From Terriglobia bacterium (lineage in GTDB: Bacteria > Acidobacteriota > Terriglobia > Bryobacterales > Bryobacteraceae): a stretch of 63,301 nt of DNA. Positions 27,921 through 37,302 of the stretch are shown piece by piece. The stretch spans positions 1 to 63,301 of the forward strand of contig JAIQFL010000011.1 of NCBI GenBank assembly GCA_020073365.1, given 5' to 3'. The first letter of the stretch is position 1. The number at the start of each line of letters is the position of its first letter. The notes beneath the pieces were generated by a model. The model saw only the letters and a list, made by a program, of their open reading frames with translations, made no database searches and was not told the origin of the DNA. The translations under genes and the position numbers were made by a program.

Positions 27921-28374
27921 TCAACTCCTTTCGCCACTGTTCTCGAGCAGCTCAGTCTGGCCGCGTCTTTCTCGCTGGAACGCTTCCAGGAAACCCTGCG
28001 CCCGCAGATTCCGGTCCCACATCTCCGCGAACTGCTCGAGATCCCGAGTCCGCCTCGGCAGACACTGCAAGTTCCCGGCCTCGTCGCGGCGACGGCTCCA
28101 CTGCTCCACGGCCGCATAATCGACGGAAATAGAACGGCCAGAACTCCGGTTGCCCGCCCTCTTCATTCACCACTTCGAACAACATTTCGGGGTCGCGCAT
28201 CGCGTCCGAACTCTGTTCTCCGTAGTGCGCCACGGACACGACGACGTGGCCATCCGGCCCCCGCTCTGGCAGGACTTCAATCACGAGCCGCATCCACGGC
28301 TCGTTGTCGATCGAAATACACTCCGCCTTTGGCAATCCGCCTGCCTCTTCGATGATTTGCAGAATTGTCTTCAC
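27921..28374 (-). pseudogene. DUF6908-like small protein, frameshifted
   Basis: GGGGAGG directly precedes a GTG at 28374, giving VKTILQIIEEAGGLP as the start. The first frame continues to FWPFYFR (about 28131). A different frame then continues naturally with DYAAVEQWSRRRD and FAEMWDRNLRAQGF, ending at 27921. The joined protein of about 150 aa has the look of DUF6908 proteins, where a YYRND segment is expected at the break. A loss of about two bases there would explain the shift. The family name is given with low confidence. Confidence 0.55.
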
Positions 28375-28385
28375 GCGTTCCTCCC

Positions 28386-28667
28386 CTATCGCGGCCCCCC
28401 GGCACATTGTTCGCGCGTTGCCGGTACGCTGCTTTCTTTGCACCGCGCCCGATGATCGAGGCTCGGCTTCACCTGGAACAGTCTTGTCCCTAGCTCACGC
28501 TGCAAAGGTCCACGACCGCGCCCTCCGATGACCACGGTCCAGTTCGTAGCATCGTCCGCAGACGCATAACCTTCCCTGATCAAGTCAACGTGGCGCCCCG
28601 AATCTCGAAGGTACTGTTCACGGCGGCAGCGCCAAGCCTCGTACTGTTTCGTTTTCAGCCTCCGCAT
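28386..28667 (-). CDS. Small basic protein of unknown function
   Basis: AGGAGAG lies at the right distance before the ATG at 28667. The 93-aa product is rich in arginine (TKQYEAWRCRREQYLRDSG) with a possible beta segment (NWTVVIGGRGRG). It lies just downstream of a terminator-like hairpin, so it may be the first gene of the main leftward transcript. Family not recognised. Confidence 0.5.
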   Translation of the reverse strand: MRRLKTKQYEAWRCRREQYLRDSGRHVDLIREGYASADDATNWTVVIGGRGRGPLQRELGTRLFQVKPSLDHRARCKESSVPATREQCAGGPR

Positions 28668-28679
28668 GTGGCTCTCCTG

Positions 28680-28729
28680 AAAAACACGAAGCGGCCGACT
28701 CCGGGCTTGAGACCCGTGTTCGACCGCTT
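28680..28729 (-). terminator. Rho-independent terminator-like hairpin on the minus strand
   Basis: The arms 28689-28694 (AAGCGG as read on +) and 28723-28729 (CCGCTT side) enclose a further inner stem CGGG/CCCG. On the minus strand the hairpin is followed by GTGTTTTT (28680-28684 read as A on +). It lies between the genes at 28837 and 28667 and would separate or attenuate them. Confidence 0.6.
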
Positions 28730-28836
28730 GGTCTCACACGGCGAACCCGACTCCGCCTGGGCCCGGGTGCCTTTTGTGTCGTCGCCTACTATGCCGTTAC
28801 CCCCGCGGGCTTCGATATCGCAATCGGCAGCGTTAC

Positions 28837-29247
28837 CTACATCTCTTCCTGTGCGAAGCCCAGCTTCTGCTTCGCTCGCGCGACGGCGCGCCAGTACTTC
28901 CGCACCGCCTGCAGTTGCTTCTTGTCGACGAACCCATTGGCGTCTACCGCCACGCAAGGTCGCGGTTCGTGCACCATGGCATCGACTTCTCGAAAGGTTT
29001 TCCCGTCGCTCACAAGCCTGCCCGCGTCATATTCGCCTCCCGCATCGTGTTGGGCGATGAAGACGTACCCTCTCCCCGCCAGCTCTCGCAGGGACGAGCT
29101 GTTTCCATAGTTGGCTTCCCGATCGACCAGAAACGACACGCCCTCCGGCAGCCCTTTCCAATACTCCTGTTCCCCAAAACCCAGTTCCTCGAACGCGGCC
29201 ACGTCTTTGGCGCGGCAGAGAACCTGGGCGTATGCCCGATCTCCCAT
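28837..29247 (-). CDS. Hypothetical protein at the head of the leftward operon
   Basis: GGGGGG lies just before the ATG at 29247, preferred over 29259. The 136-aa product begins MGDRAYAQVLCRAKDVAAF, with VSFLVDREANYG and GYVFIAQHDAGGEYD in the middle and a helical basic C-terminus (LQAVRKYWRAVARAKQKLG). This mixed alpha/beta pattern suggests a small soluble protein. I do not recognise it. It is the first gene of the long operon that ends with PRTRC E. Confidence 0.6.
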   Translation of the reverse strand: MGDRAYAQVLCRAKDVAAFEELGFGEQEYWKGLPEGVSFLVDREANYGNSSSLRELAGRGYVFIAQHDAGGEYDAGRLVSDGKTFREVDAMVHEPRPCVAVDANGFVDKKQLQAVRKYWRAVARAKQKLGFAQEEM

Positions 29248-29266
29248 GTGTCCCCCCAAGAAGCGG

Positions 29267-29302
29267 AAACAGCCACGAGCGGACTCGCCGCTGTGGCTGT
29301 TT
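29267..29302. promoter_or_regulatory. Strong inverted repeat in the leader of the leftward operon
   Basis: The arms AAACAGCCAC plus AGCGG (29267-29282) pair with CCGCT plus GTGGCTGTTT (29288-29302) around a 5-base loop, with one bulged G. The hairpin ends 20 bases before the ATG at 29247 on the minus strand. It could be a terminator of an upstream transcript or a leader attenuator. Confidence 0.45.
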
Positions 29303-30215
29303 TCAGGTATCGATGTGTTTCGTTAGTAAGCGCCGGTATGGCACCTAAGACTCTGGTCGCTCGTGCAAAGCGTCATTCACGGCAGGTGGTCCCCAGAAAT
29401 TCATTTGGGCCGTCGTCCGCGATACGGAAACTGGGACGACGATCCCTCCTGGGCTCGGAATCTCCAAGTGGGCCGTTACGGTAAACCATCCGGTGCTTGA
29501 TCGGTATACGCCACGCGACAAGCCAGGGTCTATCGGCCGGAACGCCTGTTTCGCCCACGCTGGGCCAAAGTCCGAGACGATTTCTCATCCACTGGGGTTG
29601 GCCCGCGCCCGTTGGATACCGGGGCGTCACAATTTTATGCGAGCATCAATGGTCCGAATGATGAAGGCCTGCATCCAGTACGGGATCGCGGCCGTGAAGA
29701 TAGTCGTCTATCGAGAGCGTGACGTTGAGATCTGGTTTGTATTCCTCAGGATCGCTATCCTTACGTTCAATTCCGACGATTTCAACCGCTATGCGGACAT
29801 CCAGGTTCTGCATCCTAATGAAGTTCTGGCGCATAGGCCGTGACCGAAGTGCGAGCGGTTCCCGCGTAACCCACGGCGGGAGCGCCGAGTGAACTGTACC
29901 GCACCCGCTCAGTCGGAATCCACGATCCTTAGAGGAGGAAATGCACTGGAAAAAGGCACGGCGCATTTTCTCCTGCCCAATTCTGGGTGCTCATCCTCGC
30001 GGTCAAGGCAACCCTTCGGGCTCCGCTGCGCTCCGGCTTTGACCGCTGCGGTGAGCGGACGGGCGGACGTAGAATGCCACCGCTCCGCTGTGGAGCAGAA
30101 CTGCAATCATTGGCGCGCTGGAGGCGGCCAGTTTTCACATTTCTCGCCTATTTTGTTTTGGAGCGATAATTGAAGTTCAAAGGTTGAGCGGCCAGAACCG
30201 CCCGGAAATCTCGGA
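29303..30215. other. About 0.9 kb without a confident gene
   Basis: This stretch separates the leftward helper operon from the rightward giant NTPase gene and should hold promoters for both. It contains one copy of a 27-bp direct repeat (29553-29579). A short minus-strand frame at 29646-29834 (RIAVEIVGIERKD, then DPVLDAGL) has a protein-like composition but no recognisable family and may be a gene remnant. Nothing else was recognised. Confidence 0.5.
29553..29579 (+). repeat. 27-bp direct repeat, left copy
   Basis: The sequence starting GCCCACGCTGGGCC is identical over 27 bases to 35578-35604, and the preceding CTGTT is also shared with a 2-base offset. The pair brackets the 1767-aa NTPase gene. 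Confidence 0.8.
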
Positions 30216-33200
30216 ATGGCATCGGAAAAAGCTCCAGTCAAATTAACCGGGGGCGGAGGCTTTCGGTTCGAGGATCGCGTGGCGTCTCTGTTTATGGCCC
30301 ATATGCTCGCCGGCGGACTTGCCCTCGGCGCCGAATACGGGACTATCAGAGAGATTCATTTTCAGGTTCGCGACCGCGGCTGGTTGCTCGATGACTTGCT
30401 TCTCGTCCTCGAACGCGACGGAAACTGCGCACTGTCGATAAAGAGCAATCTTCAGGTAACGCAGAATGGCTTTCCTGCCGATTTTGTTAAAGCAATTTGG
30501 GAACAGCGCACATCAACCGCCGATCCGGTCTTCGATCCAGATCGCGATCTCTTGACGCTTGTCACTGCCCGCGTCGCCGACACCGTGAAGACAGCGTGGG
30601 ACCTGATGCTGTCTCAGGCCACTGAAACGGAGCCAGACCGCCTTGTTTCGCGGCTGGAAGGAGCACAGAGTTCAGCGATTCAGCGTCAGTTGTTCGAGAG
30701 CCTTCACTGCCCACCTGAAATCTGTGCCGGTGGTTCAAACCAAATTGAGACCGCACGATTGCTCCGCAGTTTGCGCCTTCTCACCTGGGATTTTGAGACC
30801 GAGCCGTCAGAAGCCGAGGCGGCTGCGATCTCGCTCTGCCGTTCAATCCTTCGACAAGGTGATACCGACGCTGCTATTTCTCTTTGGGAACGACTCCTCG
30901 GTATCGCTGCTGAAGCCCGCCCGGCGGGTGGATCGTACGATCTTGCGGGGTTATTGACGAAACTCCGAGGCGGATTCGAAATCAAAGACCACCCGGACTT
31001 CCAACCTGACTGGAACACTCTTGATGCGATTGCTGGTGAGGCAGTGAGTGCCGTGAGGGCAGAGATCGGCCAAGGCATTCAGATCTCGCGAAGGGAATTG
31101 CAGATCAAACTCCAAGCAGAACTCGCGAAGAATCCCATCGTTGCTCTGATTGGAGAATCAGGATGCGGAAAATCAGCCATTGTTGCTCGGGCCGCCAAGA
31201 GCGGAGGACAATTTCAACACGTCATCTGGCTCGATCGCACTGATCTCGATCAGCCGACACACGCCGCTATTGCCAATGAGTTGATGCTTCGCCATACGAT
31301 TCCGGAGCTCCTCCGTTGTTCTGCAGCGGCGAGCGGCCTCGTTGTTTTCGACGCGCTGGAACATTTTTCGAGCCGAGAACTCGATCGCGCGGCAGAGTTG
31401 CTCAAAGTACTCAACGAAATCAACGAGCCGCCGCGGTGGAAGGCCCTCATCACGGTTCAGCCACAGGCCTGGGATCATCTCTTGCGCGAGCTGTTCCGAA
31501 GAGGAGTGCGCCCACAGGAAATCACGCGACTCGACATCGAGATTCCGAAGCCCGCCGAGGTACTTTCAGCGGTTGCACCTTCGGTGCCTGGACTCGGCCC
31601 ACTTTTGCTTCGCCGAGAACTTCAACGCATTCTCTGCAATCTTAAGGTGCTCGACTGGATTATTATTGGCCAGGCTTTGCGGGCGGATGGACGCTCCTTC
31701 GTCGGGGAGTCCGATATTATCGACTGGGTTTGGAATGAGCGCATCGGCCACCTGGCAGATAAGCATGCAAGAGCCGCCCTCCTAATGGCGGTCGGAGAGC
31801 GCGACGGTGAGTCCCTGGCGAGCGCGGTCAGTATACGAGACCTCAGAGATGACGAGCGCCGAACGCTGGGGGAACTCGAAGCCGATCAACTCTTACGTGC
31901 CCGTGCGGGGCAGATCTTTTTCGCACATGATCTTCTCGGTGATTGGGCGAGGCTTCAATCGCTGCTGGCCAGCGGAAATCAGGTATTAGGAAAGATTCGG
32001 CAGGTTTCAGGTCTTCCGCGCTGGCAGGTTGCTATCCGGCTTTACGCTCAACGCCTCCTTGAAAACCAACAGGGTGCCGGTGGCTGGAAGGAGGCAATCC
32101 ACCAGTTGCAGGCCGACGGGGCTGACCAGGTTCTCGCCGCCGACTACTTCTTAGATGCCCTAATCTTCGCCGGAAATGCTGAAGCCTTCCTGGAACAGGT
32201 ATGGCCTGACCTAATTGCAGACAAAGCACACCTGCTTTTTCGGTTTCTCAAGCGCTTTCAGCACGTCGCGACTTTAGCAGACCCACGAGTCGTTGAATTT
32301 GCGGATCGAGATGATTTCGAATGGTTTTCGACGAGACTCCGCATTCCGTATTTCCTATATTGGTATCCAACTCTCCGAGTTCTGGATCGTCATGCTGAAG
32401 ACGTCGCTCGATTGGCTCTCATCCTCGCTGCTCAGGTCTGCGAACTTTGGCTCAGGACGATTCCGCCAGAGCTCGGCGGGCGCCCCGAGGCTGGGCGATT
32501 GGCGCTGAGACTCGCCCGAGAAGCGCAAGGTTTGCGGGCTGAGGGCGTCTTCTTCATGGACGGCATCGATCAAAAGGTGCACGAAGCGCTTTTCCAAGCG
32601 GCCCCTGACTTTCCTGATGAAGTCTCGCAGATAGCGTTAGAACTCTGCCGGCGCCGTGACGAATCGCCGGAGATCGTTGCGCGCGTGGAAGCGCACCGCG
32701 AACGCGAAAGGGCAGAATTATTGGAGCGCTTGAAAAAGGACCCAGAACTTGCCAAGCGCCGAAGGCAGGCAACACCACCTTCCTTCCTCTCTTCTGATGG
32801 GCCTCTTCGTGACCCTGCTCCTGATGGACCGAAAGGTCGCGTACCAGATTCCGTTCAGATAGCAGTGCTCGCGAGTCCCGCATTGATTCCGCTAGCGCGG
32901 ACCCGGCCGGCCATCGCACGCGAGGTGCTCCTAGCGGTATGCATCGATGAACCGAGACCCGGCCGCGAGGATTCGATCGCCGTAAGCATCGATTACGGCA
33001 CGACAAACTGGCGTGGTGGATACCCGCCTATGTATTTCCGGGGGCCGTTCCTCCAATTCTTGCAGGTACAACCAGAGGAAGGATTGGACGCAATAATTCG
33101 GTTGGTGAACTACGCAACTGAACGCTGGGCAGAATCTGCGCTCCGGAGAGCTCCAGCCGATCTTGACCCGGATTATTACTCGCTGGAGTTTCCACTTTCC

Positions 33201-35519
33201 TCCGGCAAGGTCCGGTGGATCGGCAATTTCGACGTCTACCTCTGGCACCGAGCAAACGGTTCAAACTGCGTAGCGTCAGCTTTGATGGCACTCGAAAAGT
33301 GGTTGTATGACGAGATTGACGCGGGAAGACCGGTCGACCAGTGGATTGAACAGATTCTGCGCGGCTCTCAGTCGCTTGCATTTGCTGGATTACTCATCAC
33401 TGTCGCCGTAAGAACTTCCACTGTACTAACGGGTGCTCTTCGCCCTCTATTGGGAGCCTGGCGACTATTTGAGATGCAGCGCGCGCATGCTTCGCAAGAC
33501 GAAGAGCTCTGGAGCATCGGCATATCCGGGTGGGCTCAATCCGGCGAGGAGATCATCAGGAAAGTTCTTGAGTGGAACAGGATGCCGCATCGCAAGAGAC
33601 TCCTTGAGAGGGCGGCGATCTACCTGTTCCAAACGAACAAGGAATTTGCAGAGTTCATGGAAAAGAGCAGGGAGGAGTGGTCCCGGGAACTGGAGGCGAA
33701 ACCGAATGAGGATCTCGAAACACTCATTGCGACCTTCGACCCGAGAAACTATGTGGAAGTCGAGCAGCCTGACGGTGAAGTCTACGTGCAGCTCCAATTG
33801 CCGGAATCCCTCCGTGCGCGGACCGTCGGACAGGCCGAGGAGGCCGCCAAACGTGGTCTTGCCCAGATTTTTCCCTATCAGTGCCGTAAGCTACTTGAAG
33901 GCGACCAGGCCTTTACACCTGAACAGGCCGAGCAGTTCTGGGTTCGTTTTCAGTCCTTAGTGAATAGGGAAAGTCAGGAAGGCCCCGGGCGCTCCGCGAG
34001 AAGTCGATCGGCCATCGTCTCAGGGGGCGTTGCCGTGCTGGTCACCTTCAATCGATCCTGGCTTGCCGAACGCCCGGACCGGCAAACCTGGTGCATGGAG
34101 CAGTTGCAGCTTGTTCCTCCGCAGGAACGGACGGAAGACTCCTTGCCTCAATCTCACGTCACTACGGCATCGGAGGGTTTCGTCGGAGAAGCCGCTTTTG
34201 GTCTTATGCCAGATCTCGACTCCGACTGGGTCCGCGACCGCGCTGCCAAGGGCCTGGCCGGCTACTACTATGCGTCTACTCGATTCACGATCAGACGCGC
34301 GTTCACACAGCGAGTGGGTCTCGGCTCCGATTTTATTCGCGCGTTGAACCTTGTTATCTTCTGGTCGGCTCTTCGGGGTGTTGAAAATAACTCGCAGTAT
34401 TCGCGCGACACGACACCCGATTTTGAACGGCCTCTCCGGCGACTGATTCGGGCGTATGCGCAGAAACGACTCCCGGTATCCCTGGTTTCGCTCGACCGCG
34501 TTGAAGCATTGGTCCGTCGGGCAGTAGCCAGAATTAAAGCTCGCGATCCGTCGCCCTGGAGGCGTCAAGCCCGAAGCCAGAGGACGCGGCGATCAAACGA
34601 TGTCAAGCTCTACCGCGAACATTTCTACCTCGATACGGAGGTCATCAAGAATGGATTCGGATTTCTTGGGTCGCTCGACCAAGCCATCAGCGTCAGCGAC
34701 CGAGCGGAATTGATAAGCTATCACTCCCTGGTACTTTCTCTCTTCATCCGCAGCATGCCGAAGCTGGAGAACGACGAGGAAGAGGTGGAAGGGACGCCAT
34801 ACGAGTTCGACCAATGGGTCTGCGAGCTCGTCACCCGGCTTATCCCGCAGCTCACGGCCGAGGAAGACCCGAGTTCGTTCTGGAAGCCTTTTATCGACCT
34901 GAGCCCTGGGGCGCGCTATTGGGTTGAGAACTTTTTTAGGCATTGGTTTGTATTTGGTTTGCAGTTCTCGTCGTCATTAGCGGTATTCGGTCACCTCTGG
35001 GCCAACATGATCGAGTACGCACTGGATTTGCCGCTTTGGTCTCGTGACCGAAAGCACCGGCATTATCTGGCTGAATATTGCTGGTATGAGTTAATGGGGC
35101 TCGGTTTCGGACTGGAGACTATCGGGAAAGCAGAGTTTGCTCCTGTCTTGCAGTCCATCCAACTTCTTTACAAGAAGTGGGCTGAACGCTGGCTCGACCA
35201 AGCAGGGTCCGCGTTGAGATTTGCGATTCTCCTCAGCAAGCCTTCCGGTACAGCGCTGCTTCCAGATGGCATCGTCTGGCTTAACCGCGCAGCACAGGGA
35301 TATCGCGATTACGAGTGGAGACGTGAAAGTCTGGATGAGTCGTTCGCGGGAGCGTTGCGCACATGTTGGAGACGGTGCAGGCAGGACATTTCAGACCAGG
35401 CCGATCTTCGCGCGAACTTCCTTCAGCTTCTTAACACGCTCTGTAAACGCCTCAGCCCAGACGCCCTCGACCTGAGAAACGAAGTCGCACAGTTCATCCC
35501 CCAAGGGAATATTGATTAA
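30216..35519 (+). CDS. Giant STAND-like NTPase with N-terminal nuclease-like domain (putative antiviral protein)
   Basis: The 1767-aa protein has three parts. The first about 130 residues contain FRFEDR (E19), GWLLDDLLLV (about residue 57) and SIKSNLQ (about residue 75). This is the E...D...xIK order of a PD-(D/E)XK-type Cap4/DUF4297-like nuclease. A P-loop NTPase follows: Walker A IGESGCGKSA near residue 312, Walker-B-like GLVVFDALEHF near 385. The remaining 1200 residues are helical, repeat-like and without catalytic motifs, as expected for a sensor. Size and order match Avs-type STAND defence proteins, but no Avs subfamily is assigned. It stands alone between 27-bp direct repeats inside the PRTRC element. 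Confidence 0.7.
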   Translation: MASEKAPVKLTGGGGFRFEDRVASLFMAHMLAGGLALGAEYGTIREIHFQVRDRGWLLDDLLLVLERDGNCALSIKSNLQVTQNGFPADFVKAIWEQRTSTADPVFDPDRDLLTLVTARVADTVKTAWDLMLSQATETEPDRLVSRLEGAQSSAIQRQLFESLHCPPEICAGGSNQIETARLLRSLRLLTWDFETEPSEAEAAAISLCRSILRQGDTDAAISLWERLLGIAAEARPAGGSYDLAGLLTKLRGGFEIKDHPDFQPDWNTLDAIAGEAVSAVRAEIGQGIQISRRELQIKLQAELAKNPIVALIGESGCGKSAIVARAAKSGGQFQHVIWLDRTDLDQPTHAAIANELMLRHTIPELLRCSAAASGLVVFDALEHFSSRELDRAAELLKVLNEINEPPRWKALITVQPQAWDHLLRELFRRGVRPQEITRLDIEIPKPAEVLSAVAPSVPGLGPLLLRRELQRILCNLKVLDWIIIGQALRADGRSFVGESDIIDWVWNERIGHLADKHARAALLMAVGERDGESLASAVSIRDLRDDERRTLGELEADQLLRARAGQIFFAHDLLGDWARLQSLLASGNQVLGKIRQVSGLPRWQVAIRLYAQRLLENQQGAGGWKEAIHQLQADGADQVLAADYFLDALIFAGNAEAFLEQVWPDLIADKAHLLFRFLKRFQHVATLADPRVVEFADRDDFEWFSTRLRIPYFLYWYPTLRVLDRHAEDVARLALILAAQVCELWLRTIPPELGGRPEAGRLALRLAREAQGLRAEGVFFMDGIDQKVHEALFQAAPDFPDEVSQIALELCRRRDESPEIVARVEAHRERERAELLERLKKDPELAKRRRQATPPSFLSSDGPLRDPAPDGPKGRVPDSVQIAVLASPALIPLARTRPAIAREVLLAVCIDEPRPGREDSIAVSIDYGTTNWRGGYPPMYFRGPFLQFLQVQPEEGLDAIIRLVNYATERWAESALRRAPADLDPDYYSLEFPLSSGKVRWIGNFDVYLWHRANGSNCVASALMALEKWLYDEIDAGRPVDQWIEQILRGSQSLAFAGLLITVAVRTSTVLTGALRPLLGAWRLFEMQRAHASQDEELWSIGISGWAQSGEEIIRKVLEWNRMPHRKRLLERAAIYLFQTNKEFAEFMEKSREEWSRELEAKPNEDLETLIATFDPRNYVEVEQPDGEVYVQLQLPESLRARTVGQAEEAAKRGLAQIFPYQCRKLLEGDQAFTPEQAEQFWVRFQSLVNRESQEGPGRSARSRSAIVSGGVAVLVTFNRSWLAERPDRQTWCMEQLQLVPPQERTEDSLPQSHVTTASEGFVGEAAFGLMPDLDSDWVRDRAAKGLAGYYYASTRFTIRRAFTQRVGLGSDFIRALNLVIFWSALRGVENNSQYSRDTTPDFERPLRRLIRAYAQKRLPVSLVSLDRVEALVRRAVARIKARDPSPWRRQARSQRTRRSNDVKLYREHFYLDTEVIKNGFGFLGSLDQAISVSDRAELISYHSLVLSLFIRSMPKLENDEEEVEGTPYEFDQWVCELVTRLIPQLTAEEDPSSFWKPFIDLSPGARYWVENFFRHWFVFGLQFSSSLAVFGHLWANMIEYALDLPLWSRDRKHRHYLAEYCWYELMGLGFGLETIGKAEFAPVLQSIQLLYKKWAERWLDQAGSALRFAILLSKPSGTALLPDGIVWLNRAAQGYRDYEWRRESLDESFAGALRTCWRRCRQDISDQADLRANFLQLLNTLCKRLSPDALDLRNEVAQFIPQGNID

Positions 35520-35577
35520 CGACGCCGACGCCCCGGTCCACCCGGCTCTCGAAGATCTCCTTGGCAGCCCGGCTGTT

Positions 35578-35604
35578 GCCCACGCTGGGCCAAAGTCCGA
35601 GACG
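35578..35604 (+). repeat. 27-bp direct repeat, right copy
   Basis: Identical to 29553-29579 over 27 bases and located 59 bp after the stop codon of the giant NTPase gene. Confidence 0.8.
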
Positions 35605-35837
35605 GCTGCAACGTCCAAGTGGATTGCTTCCGGGTTGCCGACTTATGCGGCCAATTTCTGCCCGATCTGTTGGGTGGTGCGGCGGTCCGGCAAGACCGCG
35701 CTACGACCATTCTGCACAGCCAAGGCAAGGACTGCAAGAGGTTTCATGTCTTACCTGACCACCTGCCCTCGCAGGCTCCGCCAGACGGGAGCTTCGGGAC
35801 GCTCACCTGGTAAGACAGTTCGAACGAAAAGAAGAAA

Positions 35838-35862
35838 CGAAGGCCCATCCATCGGACCTTCG
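35838..35862 (-). terminator. Terminator-like hairpin, minus strand
   Basis: The stem CGAAGG/CCTTCG is extended by GG(C/T)CC-type pairs with one wobble, followed on the minus strand by a pyrimidine tract TTTCTTCTTTTC. No minus-strand gene is recognised upstream, so it may be the leftover of a lost gene. Confidence 0.35.
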
Positions 35863-36112
35863 GTGCTTCGTCAAACGGACAGCCTCCATGAAAGATTGGC
35901 CGTATTAAAACGACGATCCCGCCGGACTGCCTGCGGCCCGTCGTGCATGCTCCAATACCAGTTCCTCGTGCGAAGGGCAGTTCTCGCCAGGAACCAGTCT
36001 GCGCCGGCTAAACGTGATTCGGCAGCTCGGAGACGGTGGTTTTCCGCGCTGGATCATCTGTTGTGTTCGGGGTGGCGAGAATCAGCGCCGTTTGATAGCG
36101 TAAGGCGGCGTC

Positions 36113-37141
36113 ATGGCTGGCAGAAAACATCACACGGTACCGCAGTTTCTCCTTCGGGCGTTCGCAAGCAGGACAAGCGGGAAAGAAGCGTATGTCTGGA
36201 CATACCGCAGGGGAGACGGCGGTATGGAGATCAACACCAAGAACATTGGCGCTGAGAGGGATTTCTACGGCCACGAGTTGGACGCACGAATCACCGATCT
36301 GGAAACGGGCTTCGCGCCACTGGCCGAGGCCCTCCGTTGTTGCGATGGTCCTGTGGACATACGCGAAACGGGGGATCTCGTCGCCCACCTCACCTTGAGG
36401 ACCCGCGCGCTGCGCCAATCCGCTATTGCTCTTGCCGCCCAAATGACCGATCGGATGCGCCAGTATCTCTCCAATCCAGACGTTCTAAAAGCTGCCGTTC
36501 GCAAGAAAATGCCAAACAGCGAAGTCCTCAAACGGCTGCGGGAGAACATGGCGAAAGAGGGCCTGAAGAAGCACGAGATCGAGAGGCGGATACTGGCTGC
36601 GGGTCCGAAACTCCTGCAAGTCTGGAATCAGAGCATTGACGGCAGGGCCGAAGAAATCGCTCCCGTTGTGAATAGCGCCGCGCGCGAAGCTATGAAGGGC
36701 CATGCCGAGCGGATGCGGGTCACCTTCATAGACGCTCTGTCGCGCGGTCTCGACGACAATCCGCGGGTCAGGGCCTATCGAGAATTCACATGGTGCGTGC
36801 TGTCGGCGACCGAACCTCTGATACTTGGGGATTCAGTCTGCGTGTTCGAGGTTGACGGCGAGCGCCCCTTCAAACCTTGGGATGATGAAACGACTCCGAC
36901 GAAGAGGATCTTCATGCCACTGTCGTCGAACCGATTGCTGATCGGCTCGCGTGACGACACGTTGCCGCCAGTGGATGCGCCCGTGCTTAACCGCACATTC
37001 TCCCGGTGCAGTCTGGAATTCTTTGTCAGCTCAAAGCGGATTAATGGCCCTGAATTGGCGGAATCTGTCGGAGTGTGGTCGGGTATCGCCACGAACAGCG
37101 AACTAAACGCGGTATGGGAGCAGATCAAGGACGATTGGTAG
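36113..37141 (+). CDS. DUF4238 domain protein
   Basis: The 342-aa product opens with KHHTVPQFLLRAFAS, the hallmark of DUF4238. The family pattern continues with a later segment in which ILGDSVCVFEVDG and FMPLSSNRLLIG would form a small beta-domain. These proteins are common in accessory and defence-like regions; the function is unknown. It follows the giant NTPase in the same direction with 590 bp between them, so it probably has its own promoter. It converges with the minus-strand gene at 37303. Confidence 0.8.
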   Translation: MAGRKHHTVPQFLLRAFASRTSGKEAYVWTYRRGDGGMEINTKNIGAERDFYGHELDARITDLETGFAPLAEALRCCDGPVDIRETGDLVAHLTLRTRALRQSAIALAAQMTDRMRQYLSNPDVLKAAVRKKMPNSEVLKRLRENMAKEGLKKHEIERRILAAGPKLLQVWNQSIDGRAEEIAPVVNSAAREAMKGHAERMRVTFIDALSRGLDDNPRVRAYREFTWCVLSATEPLILGDSVCVFEVDGERPFKPWDDETTPTKRIFMPLSSNRLLIGSRDDTLPPVDAPVLNRTFSRCSLEFFVSSKRINGPELAESVGVWSGIATNSELNAVWEQIKDDW

Positions 37142-37302
37142 CGCCGGCTGACGCGCACCGAGATAGGACAAATGGCGGGTGTGACCGAAGCTCAGTCTAG
37201 CCAACGGCTCGAATGGCTCATCGAAGAGACCAGTGCCGCGATGGCCGTGTATGACGTGTCTGAGGAGATTCACAAGCTTGCGCTTGAATTGCGCCGGACG
37301 GC

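Larger units (their letters stand above)
35520..36112. other. About 0.6 kb with repeat copy, hairpin and no confident gene
   Basis: This contains the right copy of the 27-bp repeat (35578-35604). A hairpin at 35838-35862 (CGAAGG...CCTTCG) is followed on the minus strand by TTTCTTCTTTTC, like a terminator, though no minus-strand gene ends here. A GTG-started frame at 35619-35813 (64 aa, with KDCKRFHVLPDHLPSQAP and ending FGTLTW) has a protein-like composition and may be a small gene or a fragment. No other feature was seen. Confidence 0.45.

Noticed and set aside
35512..36255. A 247-codon plus-strand frame after the giant NTPase gene
   Set aside because: The composition is unlike a folded protein, it has no ribosome site, and it runs into the DUF4238 gene in another frame.
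37142..37302. A small gene or PIN-domain fragment downstream of the DUF4238 gene (frame containing VYDVSEEIHKLALELRR)
   Set aside because: The frame has a protein-like look but runs into the convergent gene, lacks conserved acidic residues and has no clear ribosome site. It is too short to support.
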